From the NCBI GenBank assembly GCA_902795355.1, contig CADBKZ010000001.1, positions 1-64,000 of the forward strand: DNA of 64,000 nucleotides. The letters run 5' to 3'. Position numbers and translations under genes: made by a program. The notes below the pieces were generated by a model, which worked only from the letters and a program-made list of their open reading frames with translations, was not told the DNA's origin and did no database searches. Below are positions 1 to 9,723 of this stretch, in pieces. Source of the stretch: an uncultured Ruminococcus sp. (GTDB lineage Bacteria > Bacillota > Clostridia > Oscillospirales > CAG-272). Position 1 is the stretch's first letter; the number at the start of each line of letters is the position of its first letter.

Positions 1-63
1 CCCTCTCTCCTTCTCCCCGCAGATTCTTCGCTCTCTTCTTTTCTCTCTCCCTTTTGTTTTTTC
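1..63. other. Pyrimidine-rich stretch, no gene
   Basis: Almost all C and T on the plus strand, at the window edge. No start codon with a ribosome binding site, no promoter and no repeat unit could be recognised. It lies downstream of the terminator of the minus-strand gene that follows. Confidence 0.5.
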
Positions 64-133
64 TTGCTTTTTTGGTCTCACATCATTGACAAATATACAA
101 ACTTTCGGAAAGAGAATAAAAAAGCGAAGAAAA

Positions 134-153
134 GGGGCGGCCGACGCCGCCCC
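134..153 (-). terminator. Rho-independent terminator of the 160-1377 gene
   Basis: Perfect 8-bp GC stem (ggggcggc / gccgcccc) around a cgac loop, followed on the minus strand by a T-rich run. It begins a few bases after the stop codon of the zinc-ribbon/LRR protein. Confidence 0.8.
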
Positions 154-159
154 CGAAAA

Positions 160-1377
160 TCAATTCGCGGAATAGTAGTAAAAAACGTAGTCTCCCGCGT
201 TTTTATCCCAATCGGTCCCCTTGGTAACACGCTCCCATTGGAGTTTGGTTCCCTGATAGTGGATCTCTTTCAACGAGGTGCAGTTTAGGAATGCGGATGC
301 CCCGATGGATGTTACGGAGTCTGGGATGGTAACGCTTTCCAAAGCGGTTCCGGCAAAGGCGGATTTCGGAATGGAAGCGGTCCCTTCCGGAAGAACCATA
401 TTCTTCCAGCCGAGCTTGACCGCCTGCGCGTATTCGCCGTCCAGCATACATTCGCAGATCAGCCCCAAATTATCGGGGTCGTCCGCCGTGTTCCGCAAAA
501 GCCGCAGAGCCTGCTCGTATTTGCCGTTCTCCATTTGCGAAACGGCCTGCTGATACGCGAAACCGGAAAACTCCGGCAGGGAATCTCCCACAAGCTGATA
601 CAAAACGACCGTGTTTGCGTACATCACCCCGCTGAACATCAGCAGCGAGAGAATTGCCAACAGCAAAACCAGAAACCTTGTGATTCCCGACGGCGGCGGA
701 TTGACGGCATGGCGTTTTCCCGGCCGAGCCGGACCGAGGTTCTCTCTTGCCGGCCGATCGGGCGACAACGCCGTGCGGCGGCGAAGGAAATCGCCGTCCG
801 CTTTCTCCAATTTTTCCAGAGATGCGCCGCAAGCCGAGCAGTTCTCTTCGGCAATCGGATTCGCCGCGCCACAGGCGCAAAGCCACACGCTCTTGCCGCG
901 ATACGGAAGATATTTTGCCGTTCTTCCGAAAAGCTCCCGATACCGCTCGCGTTGCGCCGCGTTCCAAAGTTCCGCGGCGACCGGTTTCTGCGACGGGAGC
1001 GGACGCCATTCCGCGGACGGCGAAAAGGTTTCTCCGCTCTCAAACCCGATCTCCGTTACCGAAACGGAAAATCCGCATGCTTCTTCCGGCATCGGAACGG
1101 CGGTCTCTCCCCCGAAAACGGTCTTGGCCGCGCCGCCGACGTCCTCGTAAACATACGCGATGGGTTCGCCGATCGGTTCGCCCTGCGCGTTGGTGGGGAG
1201 AATGGAAACCGAAATGCGCGCGATTGCAGACTCGGTCAGGTTCCGGAATTTCAGCTGGGCATAGAGCAATTCTTCCTCGGCATCCCACGTCAGAACGCCG
1301 GCGGGGATCAGAACGGGGCTTCCTTCCGCATACAGGTTTTCGGGAAGCCGGAAAATTCTGCAATAGCGATTTGACAT
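160..1377 (-). CDS. Membrane protein with zinc ribbon and C-terminal BspA-like leucine-rich repeat
   Basis: A 405-residue protein of unknown role. The N-terminal ~130 residues look like a beta-rich domain. A short zinc ribbon follows, with Cys167, Cys169, Cys180 and Cys183. A single hydrophobic helix lies near 234-256, and the last ~70 residues contain a BspA/LRR_5-type repeat (pattern IPxSAFxGTALESVTIPDSVTSIGxSAF). The start at 1377 is chosen because GGGGGGAG sits just upstream and longer readings run into the DUF975 gene. It lies 17 nt after that gene and shares its promoter. BspA-like repeats usually mediate surface binding; here they would follow a cytosolic zinc ribbon and one membrane pass. 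The function is not known. Confidence 0.75.
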   Translation of the reverse strand: MSNRYCRIFRLPENLYAEGSPVLIPAGVLTWDAEEELLYAQLKFRNLTESAIARISVSILPTNAQGEPIGEPIAYVYEDVGGAAKTVFGGETAVPMPEEACGFSVSVTEIGFESGETFSPSAEWRPLPSQKPVAAELWNAAQRERYRELFGRTAKYLPYRGKSVWLCACGAANPIAEENCSACGASLEKLEKADGDFLRRRTALSPDRPARENLGPARPGKRHAVNPPPSGITRFLVLLLAILSLLMFSGVMYANTVVLYQLVGDSLPEFSGFAYQQAVSQMENGKYEQALRLLRNTADDPDNLGLICECMLDGEYAQAVKLGWKNMVLPEGTASIPKSAFAGTALESVTIPDSVTSIGASAFLNCTSLKEIHYQGTKLQWERVTKGTDWDKNAGDYVFYYYSAN

Positions 1378-1394
1378 GATATCACTCCCCCCTC

Positions 1395-2072
1395 TCAAAA
1401 ATCGGCGGGGATCTGCGGCGGAACCTCTTCCCGCGGAGCGGAAAGCTCGGTGGCAAATCCGGCATGGACCAACAGATAAAGCGGCGGAACAACAAGCACA
1501 AAGAACAGGGCCAAAACAGAAACAAGGATTGAGAACAGCGGGTGGATGTTCACCAGCAGGCCGAACAGGAAAACGACCACGGCGGGGCAAGTGAACGCCA
1601 GCACATCGACTCCGAACATGATCCCGCGATACCCGAACGTTCTGTTTTCGGAAACATAAATCGCCTGTTTGGCTTCAATTTCCGGCTCGGTGACGAGAAT
1701 ATACAAAGTCAGTCGATACGAATATACTTTTATAATGGCAAAAATCCAACCGACCACCGGAATCAACATCCACAAAAAGATGTGCAGGGCCTGCCAACCG
1801 AGGCCGCACAGAATGCGCTTTGCGGTTTTCCAATTGCGGAACGCCTGAAACAGCTGGGAAAGCTCCACATGCTCTTCCGAATATGCGTTCAGAAACAGGA
1901 TGTAAAGTCCGGCTTCCAACAGCCAGATTACGCAGACTGCGGCAACCGGCAGGAAGAAAAAGCCGAAAAGCGCGAGCGCGGCGAGCAGCGGGGTCAGCAA
2001 TCGGATGCCGATCATATAGAACGGTCGCCTTCCGAACGCGGCGAAGGATTTTTTGAGCATTTGTCGGATCAT
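1395..2072 (-). CDS. DUF975-family integral membrane protein
   Basis: A 225-residue polytopic membrane protein with four to five hydrophobic segments and a short charged C-terminus. The central KVYSYRLTLYIL segment and a following glutamate-rich stretch resemble the DUF975 protein at 43884-44534, so the two look like distant paralogues. Family function is unknown. The start has GAAAGGAGAT and a clean TTTACA-N17-TATAAT promoter upstream. The zinc-ribbon/BspA-like gene follows 17 nt downstream, so the pair is probably one transcript ending at the hairpin at 134-153. Confidence 0.7.
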   Translation of the reverse strand: MIRQMLKKSFAAFGRRPFYMIGIRLLTPLLAALALFGFFFLPVAAVCVIWLLEAGLYILFLNAYSEEHVELSQLFQAFRNWKTAKRILCGLGWQALHIFLWMLIPVVGWIFAIIKVYSYRLTLYILVTEPEIEAKQAIYVSENRTFGYRGIMFGVDVLAFTCPAVVVFLFGLLVNIHPLFSILVSVLALFFVLVVPPLYLLVHAGFATELSAPREEVPPQIPADF

Positions 2073-2101
2073 ATAAGATCTCCTTTCAAAATGATAGTCT
2101 C

Positions 2102-2130
2102 ATTATATCACAATTACGGGAAAATGTAAA
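2102..2130 (-). promoter_or_regulatory. Sigma-A promoter for the DUF975/BspA-like pair
   Basis: TTTACA (2125-2130), 17-nt spacer, TATAAT (2102-2107) on the minus strand. TGTGA immediately precedes the -10, an extended -10 motif. Confidence 0.85.
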
Positions 2131-2197
2131 GATATTTTTTTGTGAAAAACCGAAAAAAAGAAATCTTATCTTTCGGGAAAAGTGGTGAATATAAAAC

Positions 2198-2220
2198 GCC
2201 GCCGGTGCGTTGCCGACGGC
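2198..2220 (-). terminator. Probable guaB terminator (second hairpin)
   Basis: Eight-bp stem gccgccgg / ccgacggc with one G-T pair and a 7-nt loop, followed on the minus strand by gttttat. It lies about 110 nt after guaB, beyond a larger hairpin with no T run. Confidence 0.5.
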
Positions 2221-2269
2221 TTTAACAGCAGAATATAAACTCGCTGTTCTTTTTCAGGGGAGATGATCG

Positions 2270-2312
2270 GAAGGCGGGGCCCTTTTCCGCAAGAAAAGGA
2301 TTCCCCGCCTTC
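2270..2312. repeat. Large two-part inverted repeat downstream of guaB
   Basis: Outer arms of 10 bp (gaaggcgggg / ccccgccttc) enclose inner arms cctttt / aaaagg. The long hairpin starts 17 nt after the guaB stop. There is no T tract next to it, so it may be an mRNA-stabilising structure or a weak terminator. Confidence 0.6.
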
Positions 2313-2328
2313 ATGATCCCGCTCCGGT

Positions 2329-3822
<1,494 letters not shown>

Positions 3823-3827
3823 TTACA

Positions 3828-3856
3828 ATTATAGCAAATAAACGCGGATTTGTCAA
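3828..3856 (-). promoter_or_regulatory. guaB promoter
   Basis: Full consensus TTGACA (3851-3856), 17-nt spacer, TATAAT (3828-3833). No purine riboswitch-like structure fits in the ~30-nt leader. Confidence 0.9.
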
Positions 3857-3998
3857 TCACCTTTTTCCATTTTTTTCGATTTCTCCGCACGCGTGATGAT
3901 TATTCGGTCGGACGAGGTTCCTTTTGTGGAATTTGGCATAAATCCGGACCGTTTCGGATAAACTATACCGAAGTTTTCATATTTTCGAGGGCATAACG

Positions 3999-4736
3999 GT
4001 GTTTCAACGGATCATTCTCCCTTTTCTTTTAACGGTTTCCCTGCTCGCGGGCGCGTCGGCCGTTTTTGCCGCAAGGGCAAAAACCGGCTTGGAAGTTGCC
4101 GCGGACGGCGCGGTTCCCACCGTTGTGATCGACGCGGGACACGGCGGAGAGGACGGCGGCGCCGTGAGCGCGGGCGGTCTGCTCGAAAAAGACGTCAACC
4201 TTGACATTGCCCTGCGGCTGCGCGATCTGCTGACGGCGAACGGGATTCCCGTTGTGATGACCCGCACCGAGGACACCCTGCTCTACGACAAAAACGCGAA
4301 CTACCAAGGCCGCAAAAAAGCGCTCGACCTTGCCGCGCGGCGACAGATTGCGGAAGAAACGCCGGATTGCCTGTTCGTCAGCATCCATATGAACGCCTAC
4401 CCCGACGCTCGCTACGACGGCTTGCAGGTCTGGTATTCGCCGAACCACCCCGCGTCCGCGTCGGTTGCCGAAACGATCCAGCGCACGGCGCGGGAACTCC
4501 TGCAACCCGAGAACGACCGCGAAATTAAAGCGGCGGGAAGCTCGATCTACCTGCTGCACCGACTGACGGTCCCCGCGGTTCTGGTGGAATGCGGGTTTCT
4601 CTCCAACCCCGCCGAGGCCGCAAAGCTTTCAACCGACGATTACCGCGGGCAGGTCGCGTTCACGCTGTTTCTCGCCATCAGCGAGGTTTGCGGGAAAACA
4701 ACTGAAAATTTCGCAAAATCCGCCCCGAACACTTGA
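3999..4736 (+). CDS. cwlD: N-acetylmuramoyl-L-alanine amidase, CwlD type
   Basis: Amidase_3 family zinc enzyme of 245 residues that cleaves the lactyl-peptide bond of muramic acid. CwlD-type enzymes help make muramic-delta-lactam in the spore cortex. An N-terminal signal/anchor helix (~1-26) is followed by the VVIDAGHGGEDGG motif, a glutamate in the LLEKDVNLDIA segment, SIHMN and VECGFLSN, which together supply the zinc ligands and catalytic Glu. The start codon is GTG at 3999 with a weak RBS. The size and spore setting (spoIIA in the same window) favour CwlD over a vegetative autolysin. Its stop codon overlaps the -35 of radA. Confidence 0.85.
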   Translation: MFQRIILPFLLTVSLLAGASAVFAARAKTGLEVAADGAVPTVVIDAGHGGEDGGAVSAGGLLEKDVNLDIALRLRDLLTANGIPVVMTRTEDTLLYDKNANYQGRKKALDLAARRQIAEETPDCLFVSIHMNAYPDARYDGLQVWYSPNHPASASVAETIQRTARELLQPENDREIKAAGSSIYLLHRLTVPAVLVECGFLSNPAEAAKLSTDDYRGQVAFTLFLAISEVCGKTTENFAKSAPNT

Positions 4737-4761
4737 TTTTCGGCGGTAATTCCTGTATAAT
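4733..4761 (+). promoter_or_regulatory. radA promoter
   Basis: TTGATT (4733-4738), 17-nt spacer, TATAAT (4756-4761). The -35 overlaps the cwlD stop codon, so radA can be expressed separately from cwlD. Confidence 0.8.
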
Positions 4762-4791
4762 AGATATAAACAATTCCAATCGGGGGCGTTT

Positions 4792-6180
4792 ATGAAAGGT
4801 TTGAAAACGGTTTATATCTGTTCGGAATGCGAATACAAAACCGCGAAATGGATGGGCAAATGCCCCAATTGCGGCGCATGGAACACGTTTGTTGAGGATG
4901 TGGAAGAAACGGCTCCCGCCGCCGCGGCCGCGCCGAAGCGCATCAGCATGTCGCCTTCCGCCGAGGAGAACCGCGCCACAGGGTTCCGCGACCTTGAAAT
5001 TCCCGATTACATGCGGCAGAACACGGGATTGCGCGAGCTGGATCGCGTACTCGGCGGCGGGTTGGTGCACGGTTCGGTCGTTTTGCTCTCGGGCGAACCC
5101 GGGATCGGCAAATCCACCCTGCTGATGCAGATCTGCGACGTTCTCGGCGCGGCGCGGCGCGTGCTTTACATTTCGGGCGAGGAATCGGGCGGCCAGCTCA
5201 AACTCCGCGCCAAACGCCTCGGCGTTCTCGGGGACAACCTGTTTATCCTGACCGAAACCAACATGGAAAACATTCTGCGCGAGGCTGACCGCGTGAAACC
5301 CGACGTGATGATTGTGGACTCGATCCAGACCATGTATTCCGCTTCGGTCAATTCCACCCCGGGGAGCATTTCGCAGGTGCGCGAAACGGCCCTTTCCTTT
5401 ATCAACAAAGCCAAGAACGACGGTATTTCGGTGATTATGGTGGGGCACGTGAACAAAGAGGGGAGCATCGCGGGGCCGAAGGTGCTGGAACACATGGTGG
5501 ACGCCGTTCTCTATTTTGAGGGCGAACGCCAGCAGGCCTACCGCATTATTCGCGCCATTAAGAACCGCTACGGCTCCACCAACGAAATCGGCGTTTTTGA
5601 GATGACCGACAAGGGGCTTCTGGAAGTGGAAAACCCATCGGAAATGCTGTTGGCGGGCCGCCCCAAGAACATTTCTGGCAACTGCGCGGTTTGCACGCTG
5701 GAAGGAACGCGCCCGCTGATTGCGGAAATACAGGCGTTGGTAACGCCAACGTCCTTTCCCGCTCCTCGCCGCACCACCAACGGCATTGATTACAACCGCA
5801 TGTGCCTGATTATCGCCGTTCTCGAAAAGCGGCTCGGGCTGAAATTCTATCAGAACGACGTCTACCTGAACGTGATCGGCGGTCTGCGCATCGACGAACC
5901 GGCTTCCGACCTTTCGGTTGCGCTCGCGCTGATCTCGTCCGTGACCGACCGCGTGATTCCCGACGACCTGATTGCCATTGGAGAGTTGGGGCTGGCGGGG
6001 GAATGCAGAGCCGTGGCCAATCTGGAACAGCGCGTGAAAGAAGCGGCGCGCCTCGGCTTTACCAAAGCGGTGATCCCCTACCGCAACGTTGAAAAGCGGA
6101 AGCTCGACGTTGCGGGCATCACGCTGATCCCGATCAAAGGAATCTACCAGACCCTGCAACTGCTCAAAGAACAGGAATAA
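4792..6180 (+). CDS. radA: DNA repair protein RadA
   Basis: A 462-residue RecA-related ATPase that promotes branch migration of recombination intermediates. It has an N-terminal C4 zinc finger (CSECEYKTAKWMGKCPNC), a Walker A motif GEPGIGKST near residue 100, the RadA-specific KNRYGS motif (usually KNRFG) and a C-terminal Lon-protease-like domain (VIGGLRIDEPASDLSVALAL). Length is normal for the family. It is preceded by a consensus-like promoter and a GGGGG ribosome binding site and followed by a bidirectional terminator. Confidence 0.96.
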   Translation: MKGLKTVYICSECEYKTAKWMGKCPNCGAWNTFVEDVEETAPAAAAAPKRISMSPSAEENRATGFRDLEIPDYMRQNTGLRELDRVLGGGLVHGSVVLLSGEPGIGKSTLLMQICDVLGAARRVLYISGEESGGQLKLRAKRLGVLGDNLFILTETNMENILREADRVKPDVMIVDSIQTMYSASVNSTPGSISQVRETALSFINKAKNDGISVIMVGHVNKEGSIAGPKVLEHMVDAVLYFEGERQQAYRIIRAIKNRYGSTNEIGVFEMTDKGLLEVENPSEMLLAGRPKNISGNCAVCTLEGTRPLIAEIQALVTPTSFPAPRRTTNGIDYNRMCLIIAVLEKRLGLKFYQNDVYLNVIGGLRIDEPASDLSVALALISSVTDRVIPDDLIAIGELGLAGECRAVANLEQRVKEAARLGFTKAVIPYRNVEKRKLDVAGITLIPIKGIYQTLQLLKEQE

Positions 6181-6195
6181 ACAAACTTTGAAAAA

Positions 6196-6222
6196 AGATC
6201 CGCCCTTTCGCAGGACGGATCT
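6196..6222. terminator. Bidirectional terminator between radA and polA
   Basis: Stem agatccg-cct with one mismatch and a ttcgc loop, flanked by A6 on the left and a T-rich run on the right. It can stop radA on the plus strand and polA on the minus strand. Confidence 0.85.
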
Positions 6223-6235
6223 TCTTTTTTTGCTT

Positions 6236-8749
6236 TTATTTCGCGTCGTACCAAGTGTCGGCGGTGTGGATTTCCACCGTGAGCGGAACCGCAAACCGGA
6301 CAACGTTTTCCATTTCCTCTTTCAGAATCTTTTCCGCTTCCGCGGCGCATTCGGCTTTGGCCTCGATCAGCAGTTCGTCGTGTACCTGCAAGATCAGCCG
6401 CGCGTCAAGACCGCTTTCGGCAAGCCGCCGGTGAACGCGGATCATCGAGAGTTTAATCAGGTCGGCGGCGGTTCCCTGAATCGGGCTGTTCATGGCAACG
6501 CGTTCGCCGAATTTTTGCAGCACCTTGTTCTTGCCCGCAAGCTCGGGAATATAGCGGCGGCGGCCGAACACGGTGGTAACGTAGCCCTTTTCATAGGCTT
6601 CCCGAATGGTTTCTTTGAGATACGAATCCACCTTCGGGAACCCCGCGAGGTATTGGGCGATATAGGCTTTCGCCTCGGCGCGGGAAACGCCGATGTCGTC
6701 CGCCAGCGAGAACGGCCCGATGCCGTACATAATGCCGAAGTTGACCGCTTTCGCCTTTTTGCGCATTTCGGGGGTCACTTCCGCTTCGGGAACGCCGAAA
6801 ACCGTGGCGGCGGTGGTTGCGTGAACGTCAACGCCCGTGTTGAACGCGCGGATCAGGTTTTCATCGCCCGAAACATGCGCGAGCAGGCGCAATTCGATTT
6901 GCGAATAGTCGGCGTCCACGATCCGATACCCGTCCGCAGGCAGAAAATACCGCCGCAGTTCGCGCCCAAGCTCGGTGCGGATGGGGATGTTCTGCAAATT
7001 TGGCTCGGTGGAAGAAAGCCGTCCCGTTGCGGTTCCCGTTTGCCGGAACGTGGTATGCACCCGCCCGTTCGCGTCGGCAACCTTCAAAAGCCCGTCGGTA
7101 TACGTGCTTTTGAGCTTTGTGACCTGCCGGTAATCCAGAATGTCCTGAACAATGGGGTGATACGGCCGCAATTTTTCAAGGATCTCGGCATTGGTGGAAT
7201 ACCCGTTCTTGTTTTTCTTATCATGCGGCAGGTGCAGCTGATCGAACAGCACCTCGCCGAGCTGTTTCGGGGATTGAATGTTGAAGGTTCTCCCCGCCTG
7301 CATATAAATTTGCGCTTCGAGCGCTTCGGCCACCTGCCCGAGCTGCTCGCCATAGCGGGCGATACCCTCGCGGTCAATGCAAAAACCCACGGTCTCCATA
7401 TCCGCCAGCACCACCGCCAGCGGCATTTCCACCGTTTCCATCAGTTTGCGCTGGTCGCTTTCTTCGAGCTTTTGCAGAATTTCGCGGTACAACCGAAGAA
7501 AATACGCAACGCGCGGCGTTTCCTCGGCGGGAAGTTCGCCGAGATAATCCATGGTCAGAATCCGGAACTCGTACTTGTTTTTGGAAGAGTTGACCAGATA
7601 GGCACCAAGCATCAAATCAAAGAGCGAAAGCTCCCGCAAGCCGCGAAACGCGGGGTTTTTATACAACTGCTTCGCGTCGTAAACCACAACGGTTTTCCTC
7701 GCAAGAAGCGGCAGGAGTTCCGCAAATGTTCCGCGAACGCGGTATACGGCCTCTACCACCCCAAGGTAGAGCGCGTTTTCCTCGCAATCCACCGCAATTT
7801 CGGCTGCGCCCGCGCAAATGCGGCCAAGCTCGGAAACCGGAACTTCCCGAACCTCTGTTTTTTTCTCGGGAACCGCCGGAGCGTCTGGATTTTCCGGCGC
7901 AATGCGATTGAGAAACGCGGCAAATTCCAAACGGATGAAGAGCCGCCGCAAATCCGCCGTGTTCTTTTCGGCCGTCAGGTCGTCAACCGTAATTCCCAGC
8001 GGGACCTCGCGGCAGATGCGCGCCAGCTTTTGCGAAAGATACGCGCTCTCCTTCCCCTCTTGCATTTTGCGGTAGGCCGCGGGTTTGAGGTCGGCGTTTT
8101 CCAGATTCGCGTATACGCCGTCGAGCGAGCCGAACCGCGCGATCAACGAAAACGCGGTTTTCTCGCCGATCCCCGGGACCCCGGGAATGCGGTCGGAAGC
8201 GTCGCCCATCAACGCTTTTACATCCACGAACGCGGACGACGGAACGCCGTACTTTGCAAGGAAAGCCGCTTCGTCAACGTCCTCGGTCTCGTGGTTGGTC
8301 GCAAGCAGCACATGGACCGACGGGCTGATCAGTTGGAGCGCGTCGCGGTCGCCGGTCATCAGGTAGGCGTCCACGTTTTCCCGCTCGCACATGGCGGCAA
8401 GCGTTCCGAGAATGTCGTCGGCCTCGTAGGTCTCCATTTCCAGAACCGTGTAGCCGAGAGCGCGGAGCAGCTCCTTGGCAACGGGCAGCTGCTCGGCAAG
8501 CTCCTCGGGCATAGGTCGGCGACCCGCTTTATAACCATCGTACATCTTATGGCGGAAAGTGGGGGCTTTGAGGTCAAATGCCACGGCGCAATAATCGGGG
8601 CGGATCGCCTCGGCCTGCCTTGTTACCATGGAAACCAGCCCATAGAGCGCGTTGGTGTGGAACCCGTCCTTGGTGGTCAGCGGGCGAACGCCGTAAAACG
8701 CGCGGTTGAGAATGCTGTTTCCGTCGATGGCGAGCAAACGTTTTTTCAT
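6236..8749 (-). CDS. polA: DNA polymerase I
   Basis: Repair and Okazaki-fragment polymerase, 837 residues. The N-terminal 5'-3' exonuclease domain (LAIDGNSILNRAF; ADDILGTLA; TGDRDALQL) is complete. The polymerase domain has motif A DADYSQIELRLLAH, motif B RKKAKAVNFGIMYG and motif C LQVHDELLIEA. The middle 3'-5' exonuclease-like domain is short and degenerate: an acidic pair (DCEE) remains, but the Exo III Tyr-x3-Asp site reads AYFLRLYREIL without the Asp, so proofreading is probably absent, as in Bacillus PolA. The start at 8749 overlaps the stop of the upstream hydrolase as ATGA, implying translational coupling. Confidence 0.95.
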   Translation of the reverse strand: MKKRLLAIDGNSILNRAFYGVRPLTTKDGFHTNALYGLVSMVTRQAEAIRPDYCAVAFDLKAPTFRHKMYDGYKAGRRPMPEELAEQLPVAKELLRALGYTVLEMETYEADDILGTLAAMCERENVDAYLMTGDRDALQLISPSVHVLLATNHETEDVDEAAFLAKYGVPSSAFVDVKALMGDASDRIPGVPGIGEKTAFSLIARFGSLDGVYANLENADLKPAAYRKMQEGKESAYLSQKLARICREVPLGITVDDLTAEKNTADLRRLFIRLEFAAFLNRIAPENPDAPAVPEKKTEVREVPVSELGRICAGAAEIAVDCEENALYLGVVEAVYRVRGTFAELLPLLARKTVVVYDAKQLYKNPAFRGLRELSLFDLMLGAYLVNSSKNKYEFRILTMDYLGELPAEETPRVAYFLRLYREILQKLEESDQRKLMETVEMPLAVVLADMETVGFCIDREGIARYGEQLGQVAEALEAQIYMQAGRTFNIQSPKQLGEVLFDQLHLPHDKKNKNGYSTNAEILEKLRPYHPIVQDILDYRQVTKLKSTYTDGLLKVADANGRVHTTFRQTGTATGRLSSTEPNLQNIPIRTELGRELRRYFLPADGYRIVDADYSQIELRLLAHVSGDENLIRAFNTGVDVHATTAATVFGVPEAEVTPEMRKKAKAVNFGIMYGIGPFSLADDIGVSRAEAKAYIAQYLAGFPKVDSYLKETIREAYEKGYVTTVFGRRRYIPELAGKNKVLQKFGERVAMNSPIQGTAADLIKLSMIRVHRRLAESGLDARLILQVHDELLIEAKAECAAEAEKILKEEMENVVRFAVPLTVEIHTADTWYDAK

Positions 8750-9723
8750 ACTTCGGTTCCCCTTTGCGATTTCTGTTTCGGCAAATGTCCCTTGATAAAC
8801 GAAAGAATTTCGGTCCGGTAACGCTCGGGATCGAGCACGAACGAAATTCCGTGCGCGGCTTTCGGAAATGTAACGCGGCGCACCATGGCGGGATTCGCCG
8901 CCGCGATCCGCTCGCTCATTTCGGCCGGAACAAAGCGATCGTCCTCTCCATGAACGATCAGAATGGGATACTTCGCGCCCGCAACGGCGCGAACGGCGTC
9001 GGTCTCCCGCAGGCGGAAATGCCCGAAGAGGAAGGCCGCGCCGTAGAGAAACGGCTTGACAAAGCGCGTATGGATCCCCATATCCCGCGCGGTGTGCAGG
9101 ATGATGTCCTCGGGCGTGGAATACGGGCAATCGGCAAGAATGCCGCAAACGTTCCCCGAAAGCTCCATGTCGGACGCCATCAGGACCGTTGCCGCGCCCA
9201 TGGAAATTCCCACCAGAAAGAGCGGCCTCTCTTTGCCGAATCGCTCGGCGGCATAGCGGACCCAGCTTGCAACGTCGCGCCGCTCCTTGATCCCGAAGGT
9301 AATCGTTCTGCCGCGGCTGCGCGCGTGCCCCCGTTCGTCCACAAGGATGGCGTTATACCCGCTTTCCGTAACCATTTTCAGCCCGCCGCCGAAATCGCGC
9401 AATCCCTCGCCCTTGTAGCCATGGAAAAGCAGGCAGACAGGCGCGCCGTCCGCGATTCGGTAATATTTTGCGTAGAGCGTTCCGCCATCATACGCGGGAA
9501 TGCGGATCTCCTCGGTTACGGGGATGGCATGCGCGTTCTCGATGGTCTGCGCCATGAAATCATGATAAGGGTCGTACTGCTCCCCCGCCATCACCTCGCG
9601 GGAAATATCGTCGTTCTTCCGGTTGTTCCAAAACGCCATGCGATAGATGATGAACGAGCCGACGAGATAGACGACCAGACAAACGCCGAGCAAAGCCCCG
9701 ATTGCGATGAAAGCGGGAATCAT
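8746..9723 (-). CDS. Membrane-anchored alpha/beta hydrolase
   Basis: A 325-residue serine hydrolase with an N-terminal membrane helix (~1-30). The fold shows an HGYKGEG oxyanion loop, nucleophile elbow GISMGAAT, acid residue in DDRFVP and catalytic His in AAHGISF, so the triad is complete. It resembles YqkD/CocE-like hydrolases, and the substrate is unknown. Both ends overlap neighbours as ATGA (9720-9723 with the ABC exporter, 8746-8749 with polA), so it is translated as part of a tightly coupled unit. A role with the exporter is possible but unproven. Confidence 0.85.
   Translation of the reverse strand: MIPAFIAIGALLGVCLVVYLVGSFIIYRMAFWNNRKNDDISREVMAGEQYDPYHDFMAQTIENAHAIPVTEEIRIPAYDGGTLYAKYYRIADGAPVCLLFHGYKGEGLRDFGGGLKMVTESGYNAILVDERGHARSRGRTITFGIKERRDVASWVRYAAERFGKERPLFLVGISMGAATVLMASDMELSGNVCGILADCPYSTPEDIILHTARDMGIHTRFVKPFLYGAAFLFGHFRLRETDAVRAVAGAKYPILIVHGEDDRFVPAEMSERIAAANPAMVRRVTFPKAAHGISFVLDPERYRTEILSFIKGHLPKQKSQRGTEV

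Noticed and set aside
1-63. Possible triplex-forming or regulatory polypyrimidine element
   Set aside because: Low-complexity sequence at the window edge with no mirror symmetry or nearby start; nothing supports a function.
3939-3975. Sporulation sigma-E/G promoter for cwlD (GGCATAAAT ... GATAAACT)
   Set aside because: Matches only part of either consensus and the spacing is ambiguous; not strong enough to list as a feature.
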